Position numbers and translations under genes: made by a program
The notes under the pieces: generated by a model
Databases searched by the model: none
The model's input: the letters and a program-made list of their open reading frames with translations, nothing else
What the model was told of the DNA's origin: nothing
NCBI GenBank assembly: GCA_963662175.1
Contig: OY759217.1
Coordinates: forward strand, 19,470,562 to 19,534,561
Direction: 5' to 3'
Length of the DNA stretch: 64,000 bases
Source of the DNA: Aradus depressus
Taxonomy: Eukaryota; Arthropoda; Insecta; Hemiptera; Aradidae
In this document: in pieces, positions 9,780 through 21,013 of the stretch
Numbering within the stretch: position 1 is the stretch's first letter
Layout: every line of letters begins with the position of its first letter

Positions 9780-10008
9780 ATTAGAGTCTCCCTAATCACT
9801 CTATTCTCTTTGGTCGATTTGGCGGAAAATCAATAGTGTTACCCTAGTGGGGTTCTAGAGACATATCAAATTTCATGTTGATACGTTCATTCTATCACAG
9901 ACTTTGTTTTTCATTTTTGGAATCAGGGATGTGGAAACTCAACATTTCAAAATTTCTGTCCAATTACAAAACCTCCCCTACAATTCGTATAGCTGGGGGG
10001 AAAAATAA
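9780..10008 (-). repeat. Rep-A copy in opposite orientation
   Basis: From gagtctccctaatcac through tcatgttgatacgttcatt to the left-end hairpin text ttcgtatagctgggggg. It abuts the plus-strand copy, making an inverted Rep-A pair. Confidence 0.75.
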
Positions 10009-10009
10009 A

Positions 10010-10650
10010 TGATAAAGAAAAATTTAATTTATTTTCTAAACGGGTTTTTCAATCTTTCTATTTAAGAAAATAATGATTTGATTGAGTGTATAAAGTTGAT
10101 TGAAGGGAGTAGATTTTGATTGGCTCGCTTTCTCCTTTCTCCCACTAAATCCTAAAGATTTAAGAGGCTTTCCAAGTTAATTAGAAGCTTTGGACGGGGT
10201 TGTGCCTTGCGTTAAAATGCCCGGCCCAAGCAAACAAAGACCAAGCTTGTAAACTGAATGTAGACCCTCTCTACTGAACTAGTTCAGGTAATCTTCCTGT
10301 TTCAGTTTCAGACCAACTAAACTAAAACATCTACTTAACCATGAGAAGGTAAGTCCACAACTAATCAGTTCCACAACAGAACAGAAAGGAAATTGGTTTC
10401 AGTCGAAACAATTTCAGTTTTTATTTATTTTAAGATACTTTTTTCACTGAACGTTTGATTCATATAATAAATACCTATTCAATTATTTTCAGTTTATCAG
10501 GAATTATCTTCTCCAGAGATACTTTTTTTTAACCTCTAAGATTACAGGGTTGGGCTCATTTTATGTCGGGATTTGACTACTTGGGATATATTGAGGGCAA
10601 GAAAAATGTATCGTTTTAGACTGGAGAGATATTCTTCGTTCGGCACTACG
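10010..10650 (+). other. unique segment with a possible short first exon
   Basis: Not repeated elsewhere in the window and somewhat richer in GC at 10130-10350. An ATG at 10341 in a fair context (taaccATGAGAAG) is followed at 10349 by a consensus splice donor (AG|GTAAGT). First exons coding only a few residues are common in insect secreted-protein genes, but no second exon is visible, so this is a weak candidate. Confidence 0.25.
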
Positions 10651-10654
10651 GGGA

Positions 10655-11395
10655 ACCATCCCTGAAGTCTTAACTCGAAAACTCTAATTACTGCCGTTGT
10701 AATGAATATATCGACACAAAATTTCATATGTGAATTCGAAATTCTATAAGGACGAAACAATTATCAGCAGAGGCCCTAATTACCAGTTAATTTTCACTAG
10801 AATCGGCTGAAGGAAAGGGGAGCTCTACTCAAAAATCCCCAATATGTCGACACGCAATTGTATATGTGTGACACAAAACCCCATAATAACAATACCTATC
10901 TATGTTCAGCTAAATCGGTCAAAAGGGAGGTGTGGAAATAGGGGAAAGGTTTGACTCAAATACTCTAATAACTGCCGTTGTAATGTATATATCGACACAA
11001 AATTTCATATGTGAATTCGAAATCCTATAAGGACGAAACTTAATTATCAGCAGAGGCCCTAATTACCAATTAATTTTCACTAGAATCGGCTGAAGGAAAG
11101 AATCCCAATAACTGCCGTTATAATGAATGTATCGACATGAAATTTCATTAGCTATCAAATGTCAGCAATAGCGGCTGAAGGCCCCCCTGGTGGTGTTCAG
11201 GGGAGGGGGCTAAATTCAAACTAATAACCCCCGATGTAATGAATTTATCGACAAAAAATTTAGTATGAGGATTTAGTTAGGAACCCTTATGTCAGTCTAC
11301 TGATTAGCACAAACAGTCGAGAAGTGAAAAGTTAATTGATTAATTCGTTATGTGGAAGTACATTCCGATTCACCGACAATTTTTTTTTTTTTTTC
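10655..11395 (+). repeat. Rep-A, long multi-module copy
   Basis: Carries five module starts (tgtaatgaa.. tatcgacacaaaatttc and variants). The first and third are near-identical 137-139-bp copies (10681-10817, 10962-11100), 281 bp apart. It ends at the right-end signature ccgattcaccgacaa plus a T run at 11380-11395. Confidence 0.85.
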
Positions 11396-11875
11396 AAGTC
11401 TACCTTTAATCTTTATGCCTCGTAATTTAAAATGATAAGAGGATGTAGGGAGAATCTGAGCTAATTAAGGGTAGAGAATATTCAGACAGGGTGGGGTGGG
11501 TAGAGACCTCTAATGGAATGGATATCTAATTTCCATAGCTCCTCTGGGAATAGGATATGTGATGTGAGGCAACGGGAAGCAAATATCTTGTGAGATGTGT
11601 ACCCTCCCTCCCAAGAGCAGATAACAACCTTCTCTGATTAACTAACGACAACATAAGATATATTATTTACAATTGTTTACACCCATAACAATTAACATTA
11701 TATCTCACCTGTAGTAACCACAACGGGTGATAAGGTATCTCATCACTGTGATGTGTCGTTACAGAGCATGAAGTGCTAATAGCTGCTGCATCAAATATAA
11801 GGTCTGTTTGTTGATTGGATTTCTCTCCTTATATGATCCACTATAACAAGCAATGATGATGCGTTATGGCAAACA
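11396..11875. other. no recognised feature
   Basis: Moderately AT-rich unique sequence. No gene, repeat match or structured signal that I can support. Confidence 0.4.
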
Positions 11876-11965
11876 AGGCAAGCAGCGTTTCCTTCGTAAA
11901 ATATGTAATTTATTACTTTTTGGTTAGGGTTATAATTTTGATTACAATAAGCCAAAAATGCTTTA
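11876..11965 (-). repeat. Rep-H copy 1
   Basis: About 90 bp (ggcaagcagcgtttcc, ataattttgattacaataag, ccaaaaatgcttta) shared in the same orientation with 23697-23790. Confidence 0.65.
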
Positions 11966-11969
11966 GTTA

Positions 11970-12030
11970 GCAACTTATTTATAGTAACTCAAGCCCGGGC
12001 TTTAACTACGAGGTCATATCGCCAACTACT
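11970..12030 (-). mobile_element. tSINE 3' fragment
   Basis: taactcaagcccgggctttaactacgaggtcatatcgcc is the tail-proximal end of tSINE on the minus strand. The rest is absent. Confidence 0.75.
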
Positions 12031-12306
12031 ACTATCGTAATTGACTACTATAAGGACATTATTGTAACAATGGCTACTATACAGTCGTATGTACACTATA
12101 TATAGTATATTATTAGGTGGGAACTGAGATTGTTTCTATTTTTAGGAATGTGTGAGTAGAATCGATTTTATTCTTCTTTCTCATTAGAAATTTCAAAATC
12201 TCGTTTATCCGGATAAGGAGAGTATACAAAATGTTAACCTTGGAATACTTCTAGCCACCGCCTTCATTTGAAGTTATCTTCTCCTTCTGGGTATTGTCTG
12301 TAATTC

Positions 12307-12500
12307 GAGAGCGCTGGTAGCTTAAAGATAGCGTGTTAGCATACTGACCTCAAGATTGCGGGATAAAAACCTTTGGTCCTTCGGTTGTGACAACGGTCCC
12401 AGGCCTGTGCAATGTCAGGTACTCGTTAAAAACCCCTCTATCTTAGGTAACGAAACCTGGGTAAGCAAAATTTAAGACTCTCACAGTAAAGCTAAGAGGG
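12307..12500 (+). mobile_element. tSINE, left piece of a split copy
   Basis: Degenerate tRNA-like head (gagcgctggtagctta, tgacctcaagattgcggg), then gtgcaatgtcaggtactcgt and tttaagactctcacagtaa. Continues at 12785 after an insertion. Confidence 0.7.
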
Positions 12501-12784
12501 AAGGATAAGAGCATTGGATGCTTAGATCCCTAGGTGTACACACCAGTCCTGCCATTATATTTGGATGCTTAGATCCCTAGGTGTACACACCAGTCCTGCC
12601 ATTATATTTCTTTACCTGTAATTTTGAGAAGGATGACCCTTACCAACAGTAACCATACTTAATCTGATTTACGCAGAAAAGTATTCTTCTTTGTGTATAA
12701 CACACTCCTAGGCGCCCTTTATATCCAGTCTTCTGTTCATCAGATCCCATCGCTCCTCGGCCTTCCACAACTCGTTCCTTGTTA
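12501..12784. other. insertion splitting a tSINE, with a 47-bp tandem duplication
   Basis: Separates two consecutive parts of one tSINE. It holds two identical 47-bp units (12514-12560, 12561-12607; start ttggatgcttagatcccta). On the minus strand the stretch near 12700-12785 reads LTRNELWKAEERWDLMNRRL, stop soon after, suggestive of a LINE ORF end but unproven. Confidence 0.6.
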
Positions 12785-12850
12785 GTCTGGTAGTAGGCGA
12801 TATGACCTCGTAGTTAAAGTCCAGGCAGGAATTATAAAACCTAACCTATT
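12785..12850 (+). mobile_element. tSINE, right piece of the split copy
   Basis: ctggtagtaggcgatatgac ... aattataaaacctaacctat: the 3' end with the CCTAA tail. Confidence 0.8.
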
Positions 12851-13379
12851 TTTATCATTCATTTGTTTATTTTATTTATATTTGACTCTGTATGTATTTT
12901 TTGTTAGGGGAAATACTAAAATTTCCCATTTCATCTTTCTCTTTCAGATTACTGAGATCACAATAATTGTAAATTATTCAAAATTATTTTACAAATGTGA
13001 CATCAAAACCTGAGAAAAATTCAGCCATGCACCCGACGACCGCATCAGCAGTTTAATAATGAGAAAACAAGAACCTACTCATCGTAAGACGAAGTACTAG
13101 AGGTGAAGACATAAGTAAGACGTTCTTTTTCTTAGGTAAGATAAGGAAGACCTTTTTAGGTCCTAGGTTGAGATACAAGATGAGTGTGACCAAGCTGGCA
13201 GTTCTTAAAATCCCTTCTACTCTAACAGTGCACCAAAAAAAAAAAATCCTGCTCTTGCGGACTGTCAACATTTTCTCTACCACTCTTTTCTCATACCAAA
13301 TCTCTAATGCTGTTCTAAGTTGAAAAACATGGACATGTTGTGGAAACATTAAAAAATATATATATTTATAAACAATATA

Positions 13380-14181
13380 CAGTAAAACCCCTCATTATGG
13401 ACACCCCTCTCCGACGCACACCTCTCCTTACGGACAATTTTGCGATGTCCCAGCCCGAAGTATAGGAAAACAATGTATTTTTACCCCCCTCGCAACGGAC
13501 GCGGACAACCAATTTTTCGTCATCAAGAGATAAATTTACCTTTCCTAAGCGGACACTTACAAAAAAATTCATTTGAAAAATGTAATTTTGAATACTTTTT
13601 GTTATTCGTAGAATTCGCTGTTTGTGAAACAGGCATAAATACCAACTGTTTGGTTTATTAACTTAAAATCCATAATATCTATTATTAGGTTAGGTTAGGT
13701 TTTATGACTCATGTCCGAGCTTTAACTACGAGGTCATATCGCCTACTACCAGAGCGCTCATTCTCTGGTGGACATGAGCCCGACTCTACTGTGGGAGTCC
13801 TAAATTTTGCCTACCCTACATTTTTATTCACCTAGGGCAGAGGTCTTTAACGAGTACCTGACATCGTACAGGCTCGGGACCATCGCTTAACGTCCCATTC
13901 GAAGGACGGCGTGATTAAGTTTATTTTACCTCCCAGATAAAATAAACTAAGGGCCTCGGTCGGGTTTCGAACCCACGTTCTTGACCTCAGAAGACAAGCA
14001 CGCATACCACTGAGTCGTTACCTATATACATATGTAGCATTCAACATAAAAGCAAATTAAACGTTTTGTACATACATATAATGATTTAAAAAAAAAAATT
14101 CAAACACTCCTCAACGTACACTCTTCTGCAACGGACAACTTTCTTGGTCCCGTGACTGTCCGTTGCAGAGGGATTTTACTT
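13380..14181. mobile_element. pogo/Tigger-like non-autonomous element, hosting a tSINE
   Basis: Left end TA|CAGTAAAACCCCTC (TA at 13378-13379). The right end is the complement, GAGGGATTTTACT, with one mismatch at the last base and TA at 14182-14183. Sub-terminal repeats (acggaca, cttacggac, caacggac) run on both sides. Terminal CAGT and TA duplication fit the pogo/Tigger branch of Tc1/mariner. No transposase is left; about 465 bp remain after removing the tSINE. Confidence 0.75.
13684..14018 (-). mobile_element. tSINE nested in the pogo-like element
   Basis: Tail TTAGGTTAGGTT, body with a small deletion at gcgctcattctctggtgg, B box gggtttcgaaccc and head cataccactgag. It inserted after the DNA transposon, which dates the two relative to each other. 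No target duplication was found. Confidence 0.88.
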
Positions 14182-14229
14182 TATTACAGCATCATTTCTC
14201 CCATTTATTTTTTGCCTTCTAAAAAATAG

Positions 14230-14270
14230 CAATTATAATCGTTTCGGGAATCCCTTCCATCATCAGGGTC
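14230..14270 (-). ncRNA. hammerhead-ribozyme-like motif
   Basis: Minus strand: CTGATGA (14260-14266), T, hairpin GGAA-GGGA-UUCC, C, GAAAC (14241-14245). Stem II differs from the other sites but pairs. The stem I complement is not clear, so activity is doubtful. Confidence 0.45.
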
Positions 14271-14324
14271 TAATATTGTATGATGTTCGTCAGTATTTTC
14301 AAGCTTGATGTTTGTCAGTAATTT

Positions 14325-14505
14325 CGAGCTCAAGATTTCGGATTCGAAACCCGGCCGAGGTCCTTAGGTTTTTGTCCCGAGTCTGTACGATGTCGGGTAC
14401 TCGTTAAATACCCTTATCCTACCCTTAGCGACGAAAGAGCGCTCTGGTAGTAGGCAATATGACGACGAAGTTAAAACCCGGGCAGGAGTCACAATAACTA
14501 ACATA
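14325..14505 (+). mobile_element. tSINE with internal deletion
   Basis: gattcgaaacccggccgag (B box) then tgtacgatgtcgggtactcg, and jumps to cgacgaaagagcgctctgg. The tail is of the AATAACTAAC type. Confidence 0.8.
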
Positions 14506-15215
14506 TCTTAAATAAAATGGAAAAACTACTAAGTCGGCATATTTGCTAAAAATGAAGATTCCTACCATCGGATCCTACGTCCCTAGAATAAAAGAATTCT
14601 GCCCACATATAGGGATTTCCCCCCAGTTATGGCAACACTCTCCATATTGCCTATAACAAAGACAGGGATGATACTTCCCCTCTGGCACTGACCCAAAATT
14701 TGACCTCCTTCGCCACTTCCGCCAATGTGGTTAAGACCCTGCAATAAAACATACCGGTACCATCCTGAATTTTTTCAGAATCCCACTTTTCTGATGACCG
14801 TTTTCGACTCCATTTAACAATTTCCGGAGTAGCAAATCGTGTTGTGGCTCTTATTTCAAAAAAAAAAAATCTCTGAAATCAATTGAATTTGATACACTCA
14901 TTCACATTGTCAGGAAACGTTCAATTTAACTGATCAGAGTTCAAAAAATGAGAGATAGCGAAATGTATGATTCGATGTGTTCATAAGGGAAATGTATTAA
15001 ATACTGACAAAAATGTAGTCTGACCTCACTTATGTGCTAGCCGTCTTTCGAGGTTGCCCTCATCATTAGGCTATCTACAAAACCCATTACTAAATACGCC
15101 GCCAATACATAAAAATATTGGTTGGATGGTTAATAAATTCAATAGATAAGTAATGCCAAATAAATTTATATAAAAAGCATTAACAATTAATATACATGAC
15201 AAAATATTTTTTACT
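14506..15215. other. no recognised feature
   Basis: Unique sequence with homopolymer A near 14860. I see no gene or repeat match. Confidence 0.4.
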
Positions 15216-15219
15216 TTAA

Positions 15220-15457
15220 GGGTGCTAGTAGCTCCGAGGTTACGCTTGCTTACTAAGCTGAAGATCGCGGGGCCCGAGCCTGTGCGATGTCAGGTATTCG
15301 TTAAAGAGTGCCTACCATAGGTGAATAAACCTGAATAGGCAAAATTTAGGACTCCCACAGAAGAGTCGGGCTCATCCCTTCCAGAGCGACAAAAAAGCTG
15401 GTAGTAGGCGATATGACCTCGTAGTTAAAACCCGGGCAAGTGTCACAATAACTAACT
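15220..15457 (+). mobile_element. tSINE with internal deletion
   Basis: gggtgctagtagctccgagg (A box) to ctgaagatcgcgg, then directly ggcccgagcctgtgcgatg; ends acaataactaac. Confidence 0.8.
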
Positions 15458-15477
15458 TTTTAACTTTCTTATACATT

Positions 15478-15735
15478 TGATATAAGGAAGTATTGTCATC
15501 GTGAAAAAATTTGAGTTTTCAACGGATTTTTACGTTTCAACGTCCCCTGAATACCTTTTGACCTTTTTCACAACGTTTGTCTGTGCGTCAATTTGTGTAT
15601 GTGTGACTGGAACTTTGTGAGCGCACTAAAGTAGAAACTAGCTAAGAAACTGAAATTTGAAATGAAAATGTCACGTGGTAATTTAGATCTGATTAGATTT
15701 TGGCTGAAATCTAACGAATATTGACGTTTGGTTAA
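15478..15735 (+). repeat. Rep-B, left half
   Basis: ataaggaagtattgtcatcg ... ttgagttttcaacgg ... gatctgattagattttggctg. Related in order to 35022-35235, and inverted to 63230-63365. Confidence 0.65.
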
Positions 15736-15869
15736 TTTACGCGAAAACTTGAGTCCTATAAAAAAAATTGGTTCTTAATGGTTCTTTATTAACATTTCAA
15801 CCACCAGTATCCCCTCATATATATTTTTTTTTACTAAAAAGGATAAAAACAAATAAATAAATAAACATA

Positions 15870-16080
15870 ATATCTTATTTGACCGGCTACATAGCAGGAC
15901 TGTCTTATATCAACCTCATTCGTACAGATCACTTAGACTCCCCTTCCCACCCTCAAATCCATTCCATTCTGGGTATATGAATGTCACTCTCAGAATTGCG
16001 CTGTACAATGAAAACCAGGACATGAAATGAATTTGAGTGAGGGGAGGAGGAGGGAATGTGATCTGTACAAGTCGTTGGTA
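15870..16080 (+). repeat. Rep-G copy 2
   Basis: Partner of 8040-8200. Also carries an inverted GTACAGATCAC pair (about 15924 and 16062), giving partially self-complementary ends. Confidence 0.5.
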
Positions 16081-16226
16081 CAAGCAAGTCCTGTTGTGCT
16101 TCAATTTCAATATCTAAGTATTAGTATAAGTTTGGAAAATGAAAAGCAATTCATTTTGAAGATGAGAATCAAATCAATAAAGAAAACAAATTATGTCAAG
16201 ATATTAAATTTAGTTTTAAGAGAAAA

Positions 16227-16448
16227 ATGTTCCACTTTTGGTTGTTTCCGGCATTTTTTCTCCAGAGGTGTCTTCTTATTTTTTCGTTGGACAATATTTC
16301 GGGACAATTGCAGGTCCCTTCTTCTGGTCACTAGTATATAATAGTGACCAGAAGAAGGGACCTGCAATTGTCCCGAAATATTGTCCAACGAAAAAATAAG
16401 AAGACACCTCTGGAGAAAAAATGCCGGAAACAACCAAAAGTGGAACAT
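16227..16448. repeat. 222-bp palindrome of PLE-like sequence
   Basis: Two 111-bp arms are exact reverse complements except for one position pair (16334/16341), with no spacer. Each arm contains GAAGAAGGGAC .. GTCCC-GAAATATTGTC, a hammerhead-like hairpin, then gacacctctgg and atgccgga, shared with 47236-47481 and 50357-50475. The sharing with the region next to PLE coding sequence (49720-50035) suggests two PLE ends joined head to head. Confidence 0.93.
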
Positions 16449-16544
16449 CCCAGAGAAGTTTAAGAAACACAGAAAAATCTTCTTCCTTTTAAGATTCTGG
16501 GGGTATTGAGGGTCAGTCAATGAAGAAAACACTATTCAAATGCA

Positions 16545-16578
16545 AACATTTCGATATATTTCATATCATCATCAGGGC
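16545..16578 (-). ncRNA. hammerhead-ribozyme-like motif
   Basis: Minus strand: CTGATGA (16569-16575), T, perfect 5-bp stem GATAT/ATATC with loop GAAAT, then GAAAT. The core is conserved while stem II is compensated relative to the other sites. Confidence 0.5.
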
Positions 16579-16579
16579 C

Positions 16580-17940
16580 TAACAAACACGGGGGTATCAA
16601 GATTAGAAAAATATAATGAATGGGTGATCGATTAAAATTATATATAGGTACATAAATATACATTCACTCATACAACTCCACATAAATATATATATACATC
16701 CTAATACATTCACATACATATACACATTGATGAACAACAAGGAAACTTACTATGAATATAGATGGTTGAGGAGAAGGCATGAAGACTGTGAGGTCTTACG
16801 TTCAACTAAGGGTACAGAAGGGTCGAGTGTAACAGATAATAAATCCGGGGAAAACCCCAGTTAACGGTACTTAAATTTGAAGACAACTACTTACTGGCTA
16901 ACAGATATTTTACTATGTTGAGAAAAAATAAAAACTTCCTTTTAAGGTGTGAATGTTGAAGTGGGCTGACCATTATTCAGTCAGCCTGTTGATTAAGAGG
17001 CCGACCCATGGGTCTGCAGCAAGCTCACAATAATTTAGTGTGGCCCTCAATTAAGACAATGGGGTAGGATTGTACCGTACTTGCCTTCTAGGGGTTGGGG
17101 TCCCTACAGGGAATAATTAATTTACTAATCTCACCAAAGATAATCCTATATTGAGTCTGGATAAAGATATGGTAGTGTTCCTGAGGGCGTAGCCAGGAAC
17201 TGTTCTTCTGGATTGGTTAGTACCAACGGAGATAAATTGTAATACAGATGTGTACGTAGATTCGTAATAAGTGATGACATGTGATTATTAATAATAATAG
17301 TAAAAATTAAAAATGAAAAAATAAATACTAGAAAATAAATTAGTACAAAAATTACAATATTAATAATATTAATGTACCTCGGAGGTAAACTGCACTATGT
17401 GATATAAACCCAATTTTACAGCAGAGCGCTTTCAAATTTTGAACTGTCAATTTCACCACAATGGCATAAAATTTCCATTCTTTCATAACTACAGTTATTC
17501 TAAACCATTCATTGAAATACTCAGGCCGCATTAAAAGATTAATATTTGTAACCTTTTATTGCCTCAAAATAAAAAAGCATCAAGTCGACTTGGTTCTGTT
17601 CCTCCCCAAATTGACATTAGGGTTAGTGCAGATTACCTCCGAGGTTCAGATATATACAGTAGATAATATTTTTAATTAAAATTTAAATTGTGTTAAATAT
17701 TTTTTTTATAATTCTTTCAGAAGTGTCTTTCTCAAGACGATCTTATGTCCCTTTCTCAGGTCACAGTATAAAGTATAGAAAATAAACAAATATTAGCAAT
17801 AAAAATAAAATATACTAATAAGTCAACTCGTCAGTCATAAGTCAATTCATTAGTCATAAGTCAACTCATGAGTCAAAAAAATGAATACATCAAGATAAAT
17901 AAGAAATTAGGTTCAAAAACAGATATCAACTCTTGGACAG
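16580..17940. other. no gene recognised
   Basis: Unique, variably AT-rich. Short palindromic words (gctgaccattattcagtcagc near 16967) and ATA-rich runs at 17280-17370. Nothing that supports a gene. Confidence 0.4.
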
Positions 17941-17999
17941 GTCGGTCGGGGAAGTTTTTTTATCTGGGAGGTGAAGAAAAAACCTAACGAGCCAGGTGA

Positions 18000-18034
18000 G
18001 AACCGGTTTTCAACGCCACAGCATCATCAGTGGC
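18000..18034 (-). ncRNA. hammerhead-like motif, second subtype
   Basis: Minus strand: CCA-CTGATGA-T-GCTGTGGCGTT-GAAAACCGGTT. The same subtype lies at 48551-48590 (CTGATGATGACGC ... GAAAACCGGTT). The palindrome AACCGGTT follows GAAA, as at 434-468. Stem II is short here, so it is weaker than the first subtype. Confidence 0.35.
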
Positions 18035-18905
18035 ACATCCCAACCGTACAGTGTACAGGCTAATGGACCACTGGCTATTTCTTTTTTCTCAGAAAGCATG
18101 GAAACTTTTGAAACCTATTTATATATTATATTTCGCTAAAAGTCATATTCGTGCGAAACCCGGCTATGGCCTAAGCAGGAAGGATGAACCTGAATAAATA
18201 GTGGGCTACTGGACTCGGGTTGAAGATGCAGAAGACCTGGAAACAGATCAAAAAGTGGTAAAAGATCTTCTGTATTGATCAGTACCCAAAAGGAGAAGAG
18301 ATCCATCTATAAGAATATATTTCATCCTGCCATCCAGTGATAATGTATTCCAGAGTAGATAGCTCTGACCAATTCAGTCCCAGCCCGCTTCACAACTCCC
18401 ATTTATCCAGTCGACAAATCCCAGTCGTTAGGATTTCTTATCCATATGGACGAAGGGATCATTTTTCATCCCTTCATCGTTAGTCAGTTAGTATTGACTG
18501 TAAGAAATACCTGAAGAGTATTGAAGTTTGAGTGATACACGGTTTTGAAGGTCAGTTGCTTAAAAACTGAAAAGAACACAACCCTTCTCGAAATGGAAAT
18601 GGCGGAGAAAACTGTGCTCAAATCCCTGAAGAATAAAAAGAATTTTGGGTAATTGTGAGCATTTCTTGACCACGAGTAGTATTTATTTACTTCACGTATT
18701 TGCATTACGTCGGGTTAGTAATAAACGATACTATAGGCCCCGGACACTGTGTGACAACAGTAGGTCAAACGTCAGTTTAGCCGGTAGAGTGGCTTCTATA
18801 TATACTATAGCGTGAATATCTAATACACTATACTGTATGATATACTCGTAGTAGCTGAATTATAACAATGGCTTCTATATTTGTATTTATGTTTCAATAG
18901 TGTCT
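18035..18905. other. no gene recognised
   Basis: Unique text. Repeated short phrase tggcttctatat (about 18789 and 18867) with many ACTATA/TATAGT words between. No coding evidence. Confidence 0.35.
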
Positions 18906-18911
18906 TGAGCT

Positions 18912-18972
18912 GTGAAGTAGTGTGCTAGCCAACTGAGCTCAAAAATTGCGGGTTCGAAACCGGGCCTTAGAT
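18912..18972 (+). mobile_element. tSINE head fragment
   Basis: gtgtgctagccaactgagct and gcgggttcgaaaccgggcc: only the tRNA-like region remains. Confidence 0.7.
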
Positions 18973-18974
18973 TT

Positions 18975-19400
18975 TTTTACTTCCCCAGCAAAAGGAAAAA
19001 GGGAAGTTATGTAATCAGTCAGAAATTCAATGTGAAGTTTTGAACGTAATATCATGTTTTCCAACTTCTTGAATCTAAAAATGAAAAAAATGTTTGAACA
19101 CGATAACTCTCGATGAAATAAATGTATCCAAAACCTTTTTAAGAACGACAACTATGGATTTTCAGCCATATCGGTCCAAGAGAAGGAGGAGAGTGGCAGA
19201 ACTCGAAAACTGGTAACAACTGCCGTTCATGCTCAGCGGAATCTGCCGAAGAAAAGGAGGGCTCAAATGCTAATAACTGCAGATGTAATGAATGTATCGA
19301 CGTAAAATTTTATATTTAATTTCAAATCTCTATAAGGATGGCACCTATTAATTTTCCAAGGAAACGGGATTGATGGATTGGTTTTGGAGACGAATTAGTA
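18975..19400 (+). repeat. Rep-A copy
   Basis: Left end cttccccagc .. gggaagttatgtaatcagtc, aacacgataactctcgatg, then modules tgcagatgtaatgaatgta / tcgacgtaaaatttta. Confidence 0.8.
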
Positions 19401-20058
19401 GTGGAGAAGGACACTGTAGGTAATTCCTCGAAAACTTTTTTCCTTGTTATTGGGACACTAAATTAGATATATACATTCAATTACCAATTTTGAAGTTTCT
19501 ATACATTGAAAGGTGTATGGGCCATTGTGGACAAGTTAAACAGTTTTATTTTAAACATTTTTTTCATATATAAAAAAACACAAGAACTTCCGAATAATTA
19601 AACACAACTCGTCACTTTAAGGAAAAAGTGTAGCTTGTAAGGAAGTAATTTTTTTTTTATGACCCTTAAATTAATTAATTAAAAGAAGTGGAAGAAATAA
19701 AGAAAAATTCTCGGGTAGCCTGAAAACATTTAAGTACCAATAAGTTGGTAACGTGAATTGCTACTCTCATTCATTCTGTTCAACCACCAACTGTCCTCCA
19801 GGAGGTTGTGAGAAGGAAGGGGGGGGAGGACGCTGTCCTTCGACAAAAAGTCATCAGATCACTGGCAATGTACTTCCCTATGACGAATTAAATAAGTCTT
19901 CGCACTCCTTTCAGTAGATACATTCCATCGTTTAGCATCTCGATTTCGCGGAAATTCAGTATGCATCGTCTTTATGGGGTTTTAAAATGAAAAATAAAAT
20001 ATCGTGACAATTTTTTTTTTTTTTTTTTTTTAACGCATTGACTACTGTGGCCATTAGC
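19401..20058. other. AT-rich spacer with poly-T
   Basis: No gene recognised. A 21-nt T run lies at 20011-20031, and a weak Rep-A-like phrase is at 19965-19985. Confidence 0.4.
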
Positions 20059-20069
20059 GTTAAATATAT

Positions 20070-20407
20070 AGTTAGTTATTTAGTTAGTTATTATGACTCA
20101 TGCCCGGGCTTTAACTACTAGGTCACATCGCCTACTACCAGAGCGCTCTTTCGTCACACTGGTGGATATGAGCCCGATTCTACTCTACCGTGGGAGTCCT
20201 AAATTTTGCCTACCCTAAATTTTTATTCACGGTCTTTAACGAGTACCTGACATCGTACAGGCTCGGGACCATTGCTTAACGTCCCATCCGAAGGACGGCG
20301 TGCTTAGGTTTATTTTACCTCCCAGATAAAATAAACTATGGGCCTCGGCCGCGTTTCAACCCACGATCTTGAGCAAGCACGCATACCACTGAGCTACCGG
20401 CGCCCTT
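20070..20407 (-). mobile_element. tSINE with 11-bp target duplication
   Basis: GTTAAATATAT at 20059-20069 and 20408-20418. The tail is the TTAGT variant (gttagttatttagttagtt), not TTAGG. The head reads gagctaccggcgccc. Confidence 0.92.
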
Positions 20408-20439
20408 GTTAAATATATTATAAAACAATACATTCATTA

Positions 20440-20720
20440 TGTCGGCAGTTTAGAATTTTTATTTAGTCATTAGAATTTTTCTGTCAAGCCTCCCCACCGA
20501 CCTCTCTTGATTTGTCTGAAAATCAATAGGTGTCGTACTTACGTGGTTCTGCATATAAAATTTTGTTTCTATCCAGTCACTTATCAGTAATATAATAACT
20601 GACGATATAATGAATATAAATAAAATATAAACTTAATTGATTATTTTGTTCTGGGAAAGTATATTGACGGTCGGAATCATAGAATTCTAGTGGAAAGTAA
20701 ACATTGAATTTCCGACCAAT
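20440..20720 (-). repeat. Rep-A remnants
   Basis: Mostly minus orientation (gtctgaaaatcaataggtgtc, tatccagtcac); the end (gaatttccgaccaattaca) is the left part of the family. Confidence 0.6.
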
Positions 20721-20721
20721 T

Positions 20722-21010
20722 ACATTTTTTTAAATTCTTTATTTCAAACATTTACAATCAGTATAAAACGATAAGTAAATTTGATGATACAGTTAAAAAA
20801 ATGAAATAAAAAATAAGAAAATAATGAATATAAAATTTTAAAAAACATATAGGTATATTATATATGAAAAATAATAATAATAACATTTAAAAAATAAATA
20901 ATATAAAAAATACAATGTACAAAATAATAAAAAAATAAAAAAAATATATAAGTATAATAGAATAATAACGATATATGCAAAACAAAGAGAAAATATTAAA
21001 TTTAAATAAT
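20722..21010 (-). repeat. A/T-rich block, possible retroelement 3' end
   Basis: On the minus strand the block ends ttgaaataaagaatttaaaaaaa, i.e. AATAAA and an A run, set into Rep-A. The rest is simple A-rich sequence. Confidence 0.4.
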
Positions 21011-21013
21011 AAT

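Noticed and set aside
13053..13349. 98-codon minus-strand frame
   Set aside because: No motif recognised, contains a T/A homopolymer, and no splice or promoter context.
16191..16532. 113- and 104-codon overlapping frames
   Set aside because: They run through the 222-bp palindrome, so the frame on one strand mirrors that on the other.
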